In this document: positions 8,934 through 16,323 of the stretch, piece after piece | Numbering within the stretch: the first letter of the stretch is position 1 | How the letters are laid out: each line of letters starts with the position of its first letter | DNA from: Methylobacterium sp. CB376 | GTDB lineage: Bacteria; Pseudomonadota; Alphaproteobacteria; Rhizobiales; Beijerinckiaceae | NCBI RefSeq assembly: GCF_029714205.1 | Contig: NZ_CP121648.1 | Location: 4,477,001 to 4,541,000, forward strand | Length of the DNA stretch: 64,000 nucleotides | Direction: 5' to 3' | The notes under the pieces: generated by a model | The model's input: only the letters and a program-made list of their open reading frames with translations | Told to the model about the DNA's origin: nothing | Database searches by the model: none | Program-made: the position numbers and the translations under genes

Positions 8934-9581
8934 TTACAAGGGCTGAGCCGGGCTCGCAGGGGCGGCCCCACGCCGCCACGGCCACAGGGGCGCACCGGGC
9001 GGCCGATGAGCGAACGGATGGCGCAGGGTCGCACGTGGCAGTTTCCGGTATACCTTGGCGGTCGACGCGACAGTGCGGCGGAGCCGAATGTGCAGCCGGC
9101 GCCGTACCAGGAGCGGTCGCAGATCCTTCAGGATCTCGTCGCCGACCGCGAGGGTATCACGGAGGTCCCGGGCCAGCTCGGCCGCGAAGCTGGCCCCGGA
9201 CACGGCCGGAAAGTCCTGCACTTGGCGGAGGCTCAGGGCGGCCAAGTCCCCCTGCAGCATCTGCAGCCGCGTGTAGAAGTAGGAGATCTTGCGGGGGAGC
9301 GGGGCTTCCAGCCGATCAAGGCAGCCCGCATAGGCCTGATAGACCGCCGCCGGGATCGGGGGCAGCGTCGGCACGGCGACGCGGGGCACCGTGGCCGCCA
9401 CATGCTCCAGACGAGCCAGAACGTCGTGGGTCTCGATCGCCCGCAGCACGGCAACAATCTCGCCGACCAGGGCAGATGCCAGGTTGCGCTGCCGGTGCCG
9501 GCGCTCGCGACGCCAAGCATAAGCCAAGCTTACGCCGAGCACGACCAATGCGGTCAGGACCGCAACATCGAGGGTATGCAT
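8934..9581 (-). CDS. Hypothetical single-pass membrane protein
   Basis: A 215-residue protein of unknown function. From the ATG at 9581 it starts MHTLDVAVLTALVVLGVSLA, one hydrophobic segment (about residues 5-22) followed by the basic stretch RRERRHRQR. This suggests an N-terminal anchor with a cytoplasmic helical body. The C-terminus is arginine-rich. An in-frame extension to 9713 lacks a plausible ribosome binding site. Isolated between the IS66 remnant and a structured leader region on the other strand. Confidence 0.55.
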   Translation of the reverse strand: MHTLDVAVLTALVVLGVSLAYAWRRERRHRQRNLASALVGEIVAVLRAIETHDVLARLEHVAATVPRVAVPTLPPIPAAVYQAYAGCLDRLEAPLPRKISYFYTRLQMLQGDLAALSLRQVQDFPAVSGASFAAELARDLRDTLAVGDEILKDLRPLLVRRRLHIRLRRTVASTAKVYRKLPRATLRHPFAHRPPGAPLWPWRRGAAPASPAQPL

Positions 9582-9677
9582 CGGGCCGCCTCCGCGGCTG
9601 ACGTCATGAGCTTGATCATAGCACGGTTCTGCTCGCCTGCATGAACAGTTGACGCTGTCAGGGCCGGTTTTTAGAGT

Positions 9678-9788
9678 GGCGGTCTGGGGGTGGAGTTCCC
9701 CATAACCGCCCACCCGGGCCGATGACTCCTACCGCGTGACGACATGCGGTGGGGGTGCGCCCGCAGACCCGCCGTCGGCGGGTTTTTT
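9678..9788 (+). ncRNA. Structured leader RNA / candidate cis-regulatory element
   Basis: Three consecutive hairpins can be drawn. Stem 1 is GGCGGT (9678-9683) with ACCGCC (9705-9710), extended by TGGGG/CCCCA. Stem 2 is CCTACCGC (9728-9735) with GCGGTGGG (9746-9753), 8 bp including one G-U. Stem 3 is the terminator at 9768-9788. The element lies 54 bp upstream of a cation/proton antiporter gene remnant on the same strand. A structured leader ending in a terminator before a transporter gene is the usual layout of a transcription-attenuating riboswitch. Known classes upstream of cation/proton antiporters include nhaA-I, nhaA-II and DUF1646; I cannot assign this one. Confidence 0.45.
9768..9788 (+). 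terminator. Intrinsic terminator
   Basis: CCCGCC (9768-9773), a 3-nt loop, GGCGGG (9777-9782) and then TTTTTT (9783-9788) form a textbook factor-independent terminator on the plus strand. With no coding region ending just upstream on this strand, it most likely acts as an attenuator for the downstream antiporter gene. Confidence 0.85.
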
Positions 9789-9841
9789 CATGCCGTCGCG
9801 CATCCGCTTGAGCACCGGCCGAAGGCCGGAGGAGGCGTGTG

Positions 9842-10112
9842 ATGGCGGATGTCTGGCTGGAGCCCGCGGTGTGGCTGGGGCTCGCGCTACTCGCCGCGAT
9901 CATTGCGCTGCGCGTGACGATCTCGGTGGCCCTGGTCAAGATGATGGTAGGGGCCGTGGCCGGCAACACCATCGGCCTGCACCTCACCGACTGGGTCAAC
10001 TTCCTGGCCGGCTTCGGCGCAATCCTGCTGACCTTCCTGGCCGGCACGGAGATTGACGCGTAGGTGGTGCGTAAGCACGCCGGGGCCAGCCTCAGCATCG
10101 GCGTGTGGGGAT
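9842..10112 (+). pseudogene. Cation/proton antiporter (CPA2-type), truncated by IS3-family insertion
   Basis: The N-terminus (MADVWLEPAVWLGLALLAAI) and the region DWVNFLAGFGAILLTFLAGTEIDA are those of monovalent cation/proton antiporters of the CPA2/Kef type: first membrane helices and the conserved LTFLAGxEID. An in-frame TAG at 10061-10063 interrupts the frame. The reading continues as VVRKHAGASLSIGV, as expected for the family, until the IS3-family inverted repeat begins at 10113. The rest of the gene (about 330 residues) is not found beyond the insertion, so an adjacent deletion accompanied it. Confidence 0.75.
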
Positions 10113-10363
10113 TGGGATTGCCCCGTCTCTGTGGACGGTTATGGGGCTTGGCTGACCGGGGTCTCATGTGCGGGTTTTGGGCGGTGCTCCTTCTCGTAGG
10201 TGAGGGGTGATCGGTAGCCCAGGGCGGAGTGTCGCCGCACCGGGTTTTAGAAGCCTTCGAGGTCGCTGAAGAGGGCCATGCGAGCCTCTGGCCGGGAGTG
10301 GAAGCGCCGGCGGGCGAGGAGCTCGCATTCCAGGGTTGAGAAGAAGCTCTCGGCCATGGCGTT

Positions 10364-11674
10364 ATGGGATGGACGCCTCCCGCTCCGCGCCCAGGTTGGG
10401 CGAGACCGAGAGGGAGAAGAGCCATGCAGATGCTCGCGATCGATCTGGCCAAGCAGTCGTTTCACGTTCACGGCGTCGATGCCGATGGTCAGGTGATCTC
10501 CCGGCGCGTCGGGCGCACCAAACTTCCGGCGCTGGTGGCCAGCCTCGCCCCGAAGGTGATCGCCATGGAGGCTTGCGCCACGGCCCATCATTGGGCGCGA
10601 GCTTTCCTCGCGGCCGGGCATGAGGTTCGGCTGATCAACCCGCGCTTCGTCAAGCCGTTCGTGCGCGGCTCGAAGAACGATGCCGTCGACGCCGAGGCGA
10701 TCTTCGACGCCGCCTCACGTCCCACGATGCGGTTTGTGCCTGTGAAGTCGACCGAGCAGCAAGACCTGCAGTCGCTTCATCGCGTCCGCGATCGGCTGGT
10801 CTCGCAACGCACGAACCTGATCAATCATACCCGTGGGCTCCTGGCTGAGTACGGCCTCATCTACCCGAAGGGTGCGGCCCGCTTTCCAGCGCGTGTGCGG
10901 GCGGAACTTTCCGAGGCGGGACTGTCGCCGATGGCGCGAGCCACCTTCGCGGCCCTGCTCGACGAGTTGGAGACCCTGGAGACGCGGCTTGAGCGGCTCG
11001 ACGATCAACTTCGGGCGATCTGCCGCGAAGACGTCGTCTGCCGCCGCCTGATGACGTTGCCTGGCGTGGGCCCGGTCGTCGCCACCGCCCTCAAGGCCAG
11101 CGTCGGCGATGCCCGCCAGTTCCGCTCAGGGCGCGAACTCGCGGCCTGGATCGGCTTGGTGCCGCGACAGTACTCCACCGGCGGCAAGCCGCACCTCGGG
11201 GGCGTCGGACGCCGGGCCAACCACTATCTGCGGCGCCAACTCGTGCACGGCGCCCGCGCGGTCGCCTTGCGCCTGGCCACGAAGACCGATCCGCGCTCAC
11301 GCTGGTTCCAGGCGGTGATCGACCGGCGCGGGTTCAACAAGGGGATCGTGGCGATGGCCAACAAGACCGCGCGGATAGCCTGGGCGATGCTGAGGCGCGA
11401 GGAGGATTACGCCCGCGCCTGACGCGGGCGACCGAGATCGTCGCGCGAGCGGCGATGCGTGCGAGGTGACCGACGATGGCGACACGGCGTGGGCCGCCGC
11501 TTCCGATCCTGACCTACGACACGGCCTTCGAGGCCGCTAGCGTTATGAGGACGGAAGAAGCGGACCCCATCGAGGCCAGGGGCGTGATCGCTCCACCGAC
11601 AGGCCGGATAGATTCACGCACCCAAGGTCGTGGTCGTCGCTGAGGAATACCTTGCCGCGGGAGGCGTCCATAGA
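10364..11674 (+). mobile_element. IS110-family (IS1111-type) element
   Basis: About 1311 bp, inserted within orfB of the IS3-family element exactly at the DAYDN/AMAES codons next to the catalytic glutamate. It has 15-bp subterminal inverted repeats, ATGGACGCCTCCCGC (10369-10383) and its inverse (11657-11671). These set the IS1111 group apart from IS110 proper. There is no target duplication beyond a base or two, as usual. About 250 bp of non-coding DNA follows the transposase gene. Confidence 0.8.
10424..11422 (+). CDS. IS110-family transposase (IS1111 group)
   Basis: A 332-residue serine/DEDD transposase. The N-terminal RuvC-like DEDD domain begins MLAIDLAKQSFHVHGVD, with KVIAMEACATAHHWAR for the second acidic residue and KNDAVDAEAIFDA for the third cluster. 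The C-terminal Tnp_20 domain contains LMTLPGVGPVVATALKASVGD and the segment RELAAWIGLVPRQYSTGGKPHLG with the catalytic serine region. The gene appears intact and full length. Recombination in this family is guided by an RNA encoded in the element's non-coding end. Confidence 0.92.
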   Translation: MQMLAIDLAKQSFHVHGVDADGQVISRRVGRTKLPALVASLAPKVIAMEACATAHHWARAFLAAGHEVRLINPRFVKPFVRGSKNDAVDAEAIFDAASRPTMRFVPVKSTEQQDLQSLHRVRDRLVSQRTNLINHTRGLLAEYGLIYPKGAARFPARVRAELSEAGLSPMARATFAALLDELETLETRLERLDDQLRAICREDVVCRRLMTLPGVGPVVATALKASVGDARQFRSGRELAAWIGLVPRQYSTGGKPHLGGVGRRANHYLRRQLVHGARAVALRLATKTDPRSRWFQAVIDRRGFNKGIVAMANKTARIAWAMLRREEDYARA

Positions 11675-11759
11675 TTGTCGTAAGCATCACCGACCGAGCC
11701 CATCGAGGGCCGCACCCCTGCCTCGCGGCAGCGGCTGCCAAAGGCCAGCGAAGTCTAGT

Positions 11760-13215
11760 GGGTGGATTCAAGTGGTCGTCGCAACGGCTTGGCGGAGGGC
11801 GGTTGTGATGGCAGGTCGGCGGCGTTCGGATCGGGCACTTCGCGAGAAGCTGCGGTCACCGGGTCGTCCCGGGGTCGGTCTGCGCGAGACGCGGCGGGGG
11901 TTCTGGGCGTTCCTCGCGCAGGGTCTCTCCAGCGAGGTCGCAGCGATGAAGCTCGGGATCTCGCCACCGGTCGGCTCGCGGTGGTTCCGGACAGCAGGCG
12001 GAATGGCACCTTCCCACCTGTCACCATCATCCAAGTCGCCTTCTGCGCGCTACCTGTCGTTGGCTGAGCGGGAGGAGATCGCGATCCTACAAGCGCAAGG
12101 TCACGGGGTCCGGGACGTCGCTCGGCGTCTGGGACGGGCGGCGTCGACCATCTCGCGGGAATTGCGCCGCAATGCGGCGACCCGCAGTGGCGGCCTGGAC
12201 TATCGCGCCACGACCGCGCAGTGGCACGCTGAACGCGCGGCACGCCGGCCCAAGCCAGCAAAACTGGCGGGGAACGCAGCGCTGCGGACGTACGTGCAGG
12301 AGCGGCTCGCCGGAACTGTCGCGACACCGGGCGGGAGCGCTCTGCCTGGCCCTAGCGTTGCCTGGAAGGGACGGCGGCACGGGCGACGCCAGAGCCGGCG
12401 ATGGGGTCGATCCTGGAGTCCGCAGCAGATCGCCGAGCGCCTACGGCTCGACTTTCCGGGCGATACGACGATGCGCATCAGTCACGAGGCGATCTATCAG
12501 GCGCTCTACATCCAGGGCCGGGGCGCGCTGAAGCGTGAGCTGACCGCGTGTCTTCGCACAGGACGGGCTTTGCGTGTGCCGCGGGCCCGCAGCCTGGGCC
12601 GAGGCAGGTCGTTCGTCACCCCCGAGGTGCTCATCAGCGAGCGTCCGCCCGAGGTGGAGGACCGCGCGGTGCCGGGGCACTGGGAAGGAGATCTGATCCT
12701 GGGTCTGAAGAGTTCGGCGATCGGGACCCTGGTCGAGCGCACGACGCGCTTTACGATGCTGCTGCATCTTCCGCCGATGGACGGCCATGGGGTGACACCG
12801 CGTGCGAAGAACGGCCCGGCGCTGGCGGGGCACGGGGCCCAGGCGGTGCGCGAGGCGATCGCCGGCACGATCGCGCGCTTGCCCGAGCAGCTGCGGCGCT
12901 CGTTGACCTGGGACCAGGGTACCGAGATGGCCGAGCACGCGCGCTTGCGGATCGACGCGGGTCTGCAGGTCTACTTCTGCGATCCACGCTCACCCTGGCA
13001 GCGGGGGACGAACGAGAATACGAACGGGTTACTGCGACAGTACTTCCCGAAAGGAACGGATCTGAGCGCCCACAGCGCGAACGATCTTGCTGCTGTGGCC
13101 GCAGCCCTCAACAGCAGACCGCGCAAGACGCTGAACTGGAAGACGCCGGCAGAGGCGCTCGACGCTGTGCTGGCTGCCGTGCAAGATGGTGTTGCGACGA
13201 CCGCTTGAACCCAAG
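11760..13215 (+). mobile_element. IS30-family element, copy 1
   Basis: A 1456-bp element with ends GGGTGGATTCAAG (11760-11772) and, at the right, CTTGAACCCAAG (13204-13215). Read inward, the ends share about 22 bp of inverted repeat up to GGTCGTCGCAAC. It is flanked by a 2-bp GT duplication (11758-11759 and 13216-13217), as expected for IS30. It sits inside orfB of the IS3-family element. The second copy at 19333-20788 has the same length and the same transposase sequence, in opposite orientation. Confidence 0.9.
11808..13208 (+). CDS. IS30-family transposase
   Basis: A 466-residue DDE transposase. The N-terminal helix-turn-helix region includes LSLAEREEIAILQAQGHGV and RRLGRAASTISRELRRN, the IS30 signature for terminal-repeat recognition. 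Later come WSPQQIAERL and ISHEAIYQALY. The catalytic core has GHWEGDLI for the first Asp, TWDQGTEMAEHARL for the second, and SPWQRGTNENTNGLLRQYFPKG, the IS30 signature with the catalytic glutamate. Start chosen at the ATG 11808 (MAGRRRSDRAL); an upstream GTG at 11772 is possible. Intact. Confidence 0.93.
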   Translation: MAGRRRSDRALREKLRSPGRPGVGLRETRRGFWAFLAQGLSSEVAAMKLGISPPVGSRWFRTAGGMAPSHLSPSSKSPSARYLSLAEREEIAILQAQGHGVRDVARRLGRAASTISRELRRNAATRSGGLDYRATTAQWHAERAARRPKPAKLAGNAALRTYVQERLAGTVATPGGSALPGPSVAWKGRRHGRRQSRRWGRSWSPQQIAERLRLDFPGDTTMRISHEAIYQALYIQGRGALKRELTACLRTGRALRVPRARSLGRGRSFVTPEVLISERPPEVEDRAVPGHWEGDLILGLKSSAIGTLVERTTRFTMLLHLPPMDGHGVTPRAKNGPALAGHGAQAVREAIAGTIARLPEQLRRSLTWDQGTEMAEHARLRIDAGLQVYFCDPRSPWQRGTNENTNGLLRQYFPKGTDLSAHSANDLAAVAAALNSRPRKTLNWKTPAEALDAVLAAVQDGVATTA

Positions 13216-13791
13216 GTGCGAGCCCTGATCCGAGTGGTGGATCACGTCTCGCGGCTTTCTCTGGCCAACGGCCATCTCGAGTGCGCCGAGTACCAGTTCA
13301 GTTCGCAGATGATCAGCCATTGACCAGCCGACGATCCGGCGGCTGAACGCGTCGAGCACGATGGCCAGGGAGCGGACCCCTGCACTCGTCGGGATGGAGG
13401 TGATGTCCGCGACCCAGAGCCGGTTGGGTTCATCGGCCGCACAGCTGCGGTCGACCAGGTCCGGAGCTGGTCTGGCCTCCTGATCGCGCCGCGTCGTCAT
13501 GGGTCCGCCGCGGCGATGGCACGCCCCGACGAGACCCGCCTCGCGCATCAGCCGCGCAATCCGCTTGCGGCTGTGAGCCTCGCCCTGGTCACGCAACTCC
13601 GCCTGGACCCGCGGCGAGCCGTAGGTCTGACGCGAGCCCAGGTGGATCGTGCGGATGCGCCGGAGCAGCACCTCGTCCGCCTGAGCCCGCGCCGAGAGGG
13701 GTCGGCCGACCCAGGCGTAGTCCCCGGCCTTCGAGACGCCCAGCACGCGCGCCATGACGGCAATCGGGAAGTGCGCCTGGTTCTCGCTCAT
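13216..13791 (-). pseudogene. IS3-family transposase OrfB, interrupted
   Basis: The N-terminal two thirds of OrfB: start MSENQAHFPIAVMARVLGVS, the YGSPRVQAEL/KRIARLMREAGLVG HTH_21 region, WVADITSIPT with the first catalytic Asp and VIHHSDQGSH with the second. The IS30 insertion ends it at 13216. The sequence resumes at 11675-11757 and again below 10364 with AMAESFFSTLECELLARRRF. Stop codons also lie in the joined frame, one at the IS30 junction and one in place of the tyrosine in GFYNPVR near 10247. The gene was therefore dead even without the insertions. Confidence 0.85.
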
Positions 13792-14123
13792 GAACCGGAA
13801 GATCCAAACGGCAGACCTCCGGTCTCGCGCGCAAACCAGGCTGTCGCGCGAGAGAGGATGTCGCGCTCCAGCTTCAACTGACGGTTCTCGCGCCGCAGCC
13901 GAAGCAGCTCCTCGCGCTCGTTCGCCGACAGCGCGGCCTCAGTAGCAGCAGGCTTCGCCTCTCGGCGTCCCTCCTGCTGGTCGGCCTCGGCCACCCAGGT
14001 GCGGATGGCCTGGGCCGACGGCTCGAACTCACGGGCGAGGTCGGTCGGATCGCGCCCGGCGCGGACCAACTCGACCATCTCGCGGCGGAACTCCGCCGGG
14101 TACGGGGGACGGGGTCTCGGCAT
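13788..14123 (-). CDS. IS3-family transposase OrfA
   Basis: About 111 residues, starting MPRPRPPYPAEFRREMVELV. It has the OrfA helix-turn-helix (DLAREFEPSAQAIRTW) and a leucine-zipper-like coiled coil (LLRLRRENRQLKLERDILSR). It overlaps the orfB start at 13791 by 4 bp. Intact, and nearly the same as the OrfA at 2876-3211, which shows both IS3-family copies derive from one element type. Confidence 0.85.
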   Translation of the reverse strand: MPRPRPPYPAEFRREMVELVRAGRDPTDLAREFEPSAQAIRTWVAEADQQEGRREAKPAATEAALSANEREELLRLRRENRQLKLERDILSRATAWFARETGGLPFGSSGS

Positions 14124-14219
14124 GGCAAACACACCTCACGCGAAAGCGCTCTCGGTGTCCACCGATCCGGGGCAATCCCATATGACCACGGGAGCAAGGG
14201 CCGACGTTACAGCGGGTCG

Positions 14220-14608
14220 GTGATCCCGGACGGGCTGCTGCGGGCGGTGACGCTCGTGGCGGTGCTCAACTTGGTGTACTTCGGGATCGAGTTTGCCGTT
14301 GCACTGGCGATCGCCTCGGTGTCGCTGTTCGCCGACAGTGTCGACTTCCTGGAGGACGCCTCGGTCAACCTGCTGATCCTGGTCGCGCTCGGCTGGAGCG
14401 TGCGCAGCCGCGCCCGGGTCGGCATGGCGCTGGGGCTGATCCTGCTGGTGCCAAGCCTGGCGACGGTCTGCACCGCCTGGGACAAGTTCTTGTCTGGCGC
14501 TCGGCGTGGCCCGACCTGCTGGTCGGCATCGGCATGGCGGCTATGAACGCGGATGCCGTGCGTGAGGTCTGGCAGGCCGCTCGGGACGAGCACCGGGCGG
14601 AAGCTTGA
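14220..14608 (+). pseudogene. Cation diffusion facilitator (CDF) family transporter, internally deleted
   Basis: Translation from GTG 14220 gives the first two membrane helices of a CDF transporter: VTLVAVLNLVYFGIEFAVAL, then ASVSLFADSVDFLEDASVNL with the metal-site SxxADSxxxxxD pattern. After TVCTAWDKF the frame breaks. The family's C-terminal sequence resumes in another frame as WRSAWPDLLVGIGMAAMNAD and ends AARDEHRAEA at 14608. About 60 residues between the two parts are missing, so this is an out-of-frame deletion. It starts 40 bp from the IS3-family end. Confidence 0.75.
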
Positions 14609-14711
14609 GAAGCTCACGAGCCTGTCATGTATCCGTATGGGCATACTTCTGCGGACAATCCGACTCTCGGCCATTCGCGTAAGGCGGGCGTATGGAACCA
14701 GGTCTGGACCT

Positions 14712-14727
14712 GCCGCTCATGAGCGGC
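14712..14727. repeat. 16-bp perfect palindrome
   Basis: GCCGCTCATGAGCGGC is a perfect palindrome in the short spacer between the CDF remnant and the monooxygenase gene. It could be an operator or a stable hairpin. No family assignment. Confidence 0.35.
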
Positions 14728-14889
14728 GTGGTTCGCATAAGGCCCTGTATAGGACGAGAAGAGCCGGGGCGTGATGGGGTGGACGGCTCCTGAGGATGAA
14801 AACCAGCGCCCTCATCCCGGCACAGCGGTGCCGTGAGCAGGGGCCCTCCACCTCGTCACGCCCCGATTTCCCCGCTCAGCTGTTCCGGT

Positions 14890-16323
14890 CTACGTCACTT
14901 CGCCCAGCGGCGCACCACGCGGTAGCGCCTTCGGCGGCGGGTCGCCCCGGCCCCCGAACAGAATCTCGGTGATCACGCTCGGGCGGAAGAGCCTGGACGG
15001 CGGATCGAGGAAGTTCAGGACCCGATAGAATTGATCGGTCACGGCGGGGCTTCGGTGCGTCGCCCGATGGACGCGCTCCATGTACCATTGCACTGGACGC
15101 ATACGGAACGGCCGCTGCGCCGCCAATTCGGGAAAGCGGAGATCCTCCAGCGATATGCCGTTCCAGGCGACGTCGACCGCTGGCTTAATGGTCTGGAACC
15201 AACGCCGGGCGAAATCCGGACCGATCCCGCCGTCGCGCGCGACGCAGGCCAGCGTGCGGTTGAGAGCCTCCGCCTCGATCGCGCTGACCGTCATGCCCTG
15301 AGCGTAGACCGGGTTGAAGCTGCACACGGCATCTCCGATGACGATCAGCCCCTCGGGGAACCGCTCGAGCCGCTCGTACCGCCGCCGCAGGCTGCCGACG
15401 AAGCGGTAGCGCTTGATCTCCGACATGGGCTCGCACGTGCGGATCACGTCGTAGAGATCGGGCACCGCCAACGAGCGCGCGAACGCCAGGAATGCGTCAT
15501 GGTCCTGCGGCGATGGTTCGTCGAAGAAGCTGGGCAGCGTCACCAGCCACCGGCCGCCCTCGATGGGGACCAGGCTGCCGCCGCGCCGGGCGGTCTTGTC
15601 GCTCACCATCAAGGCGCGCCAGTCCAATCGCTCGTCCGAGCGGCGAAACGTGCAGGTCGAATAGGTGACGCGGGCGCCGAAGAGCTCGGTCTCCGGCCCC
15701 GAAAAGCCCAGCTCCGTCAGCCACTGCGGCGTCGAACTGCCCCGACCCGTCGCATCGACGACGAGATCCGCCTCGATCTCGTCGGTTTGGTGCTGACCGC
15801 CCGCTCTGGCAAGACGGACGCCCGTGATCCTGCTGCCATCGCTACGCAGGCCTATTGTCCGGACCCCGTCGAGAACCGTCACATTCGGCAAGGCGCGAAC
15901 CCGCTCCGCGATCCTGCTCTCGAGCAGCGGTCGGCTCAACGACAGAAAGAAGAGGTCGCTGTCGTACCGGACGCGCCAGCCGCCCAGGTGGTACCAGGCA
16001 AATTCGCGCCCGCCATTGACCAGAACGGAGCCTGCGGCCACGAGCTCGTCGGTCAGGCCCGGCAGCAGGGCCTCCGCAATCAACTGACCGCGCACCAGGA
16101 GGGCGTTCAGATGATGGCCTTGCGGCACGCTCTTGTGCGGCTCGGGGCCGCGGACCAGTTCATCCCGTTCGAGGATCGTGACACGCTCGACATGGTCCGA
16201 GAGGACGCGCGCGGCCAGCAGGCCCGCGAAGCTGCCGCCCATGACCACGGCGTGGCGAAGCGGGCGGCGGGACGTGCCGGTTTTCAAAATTGAACAGGCT
16301 GTCACGATCGATTCTCCGAACAT
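14890..16323 (-). CDS. FAD-dependent monooxygenase / oxidoreductase
   Basis: A 477-residue flavoprotein of the p-hydroxybenzoate hydroxylase-like superfamily. The N-terminal FAD-binding Rossmann motif is VVMGGSFAGLLAARVL (about residues 27-42), followed by an acidic strand end ILERDEL. LVVDATGRGS lies in the middle, and the second FAD motif is VIGDAVCSFNPVYAQGM near residue 330. Such enzymes hydroxylate, epoxidise or otherwise oxidise small molecules using NAD(P)H and O2; the substrate is unknown. No signal peptide. It is alone on the minus strand, with about 1.3 kb of gene-poor DNA upstream. Confidence 0.85.
   Translation of the reverse strand: MFGESIVTACSILKTGTSRRPLRHAVVMGGSFAGLLAARVLSDHVERVTILERDELVRGPEPHKSVPQGHHLNALLVRGQLIAEALLPGLTDELVAAGSVLVNGGREFAWYHLGGWRVRYDSDLFFLSLSRPLLESRIAERVRALPNVTVLDGVRTIGLRSDGSRITGVRLARAGGQHQTDEIEADLVVDATGRGSSTPQWLTELGFSGPETELFGARVTYSTCTFRRSDERLDWRALMVSDKTARRGGSLVPIEGGRWLVTLPSFFDEPSPQDHDAFLAFARSLAVPDLYDVIRTCEPMSEIKRYRFVGSLRRRYERLERFPEGLIVIGDAVCSFNPVYAQGMTVSAIEAEALNRTLACVARDGGIGPDFARRWFQTIKPAVDVAWNGISLEDLRFPELAAQRPFRMRPVQWYMERVHRATHRSPAVTDQFYRVLNFLDPPSRLFRPSVITEILFGGRGDPPPKALPRGAPLGEVT

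Larger units (their letters stand above)
10113..14180 (-). mobile_element. IS3-family element carrying nested IS110/IS1111 and IS30 insertions
   Basis: The ends are a perfect 13-bp inverted repeat, TGGGATTGCCCCG (10113-10125) and CGGGGCAATCCCA (14168-14180). Removing the two inner elements leaves about 1.3 kb, normal for IS3. Read on the minus strand: orfA, the start of orfB to 13216, the IS30 (11760-13215), an 83-bp piece of orfB, the IS110/IS1111-type element (about 10364-11674), and the end of orfB. No convincing target duplication of the outer element was found. Confidence 0.85.

Noticed and set aside
9649..9677. TTGACG-N17-TAGAGT promoter before the leader RNA
   Set aside because: The implied start near 9684 would cut off the first stem of the leader; not strong enough to call.
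14730..14757. dif-like XerC/XerD site (GGTTCGCATAA)
   Set aside because: Only the first half resembles the XerC arm; the second half does not match the XerD arm.
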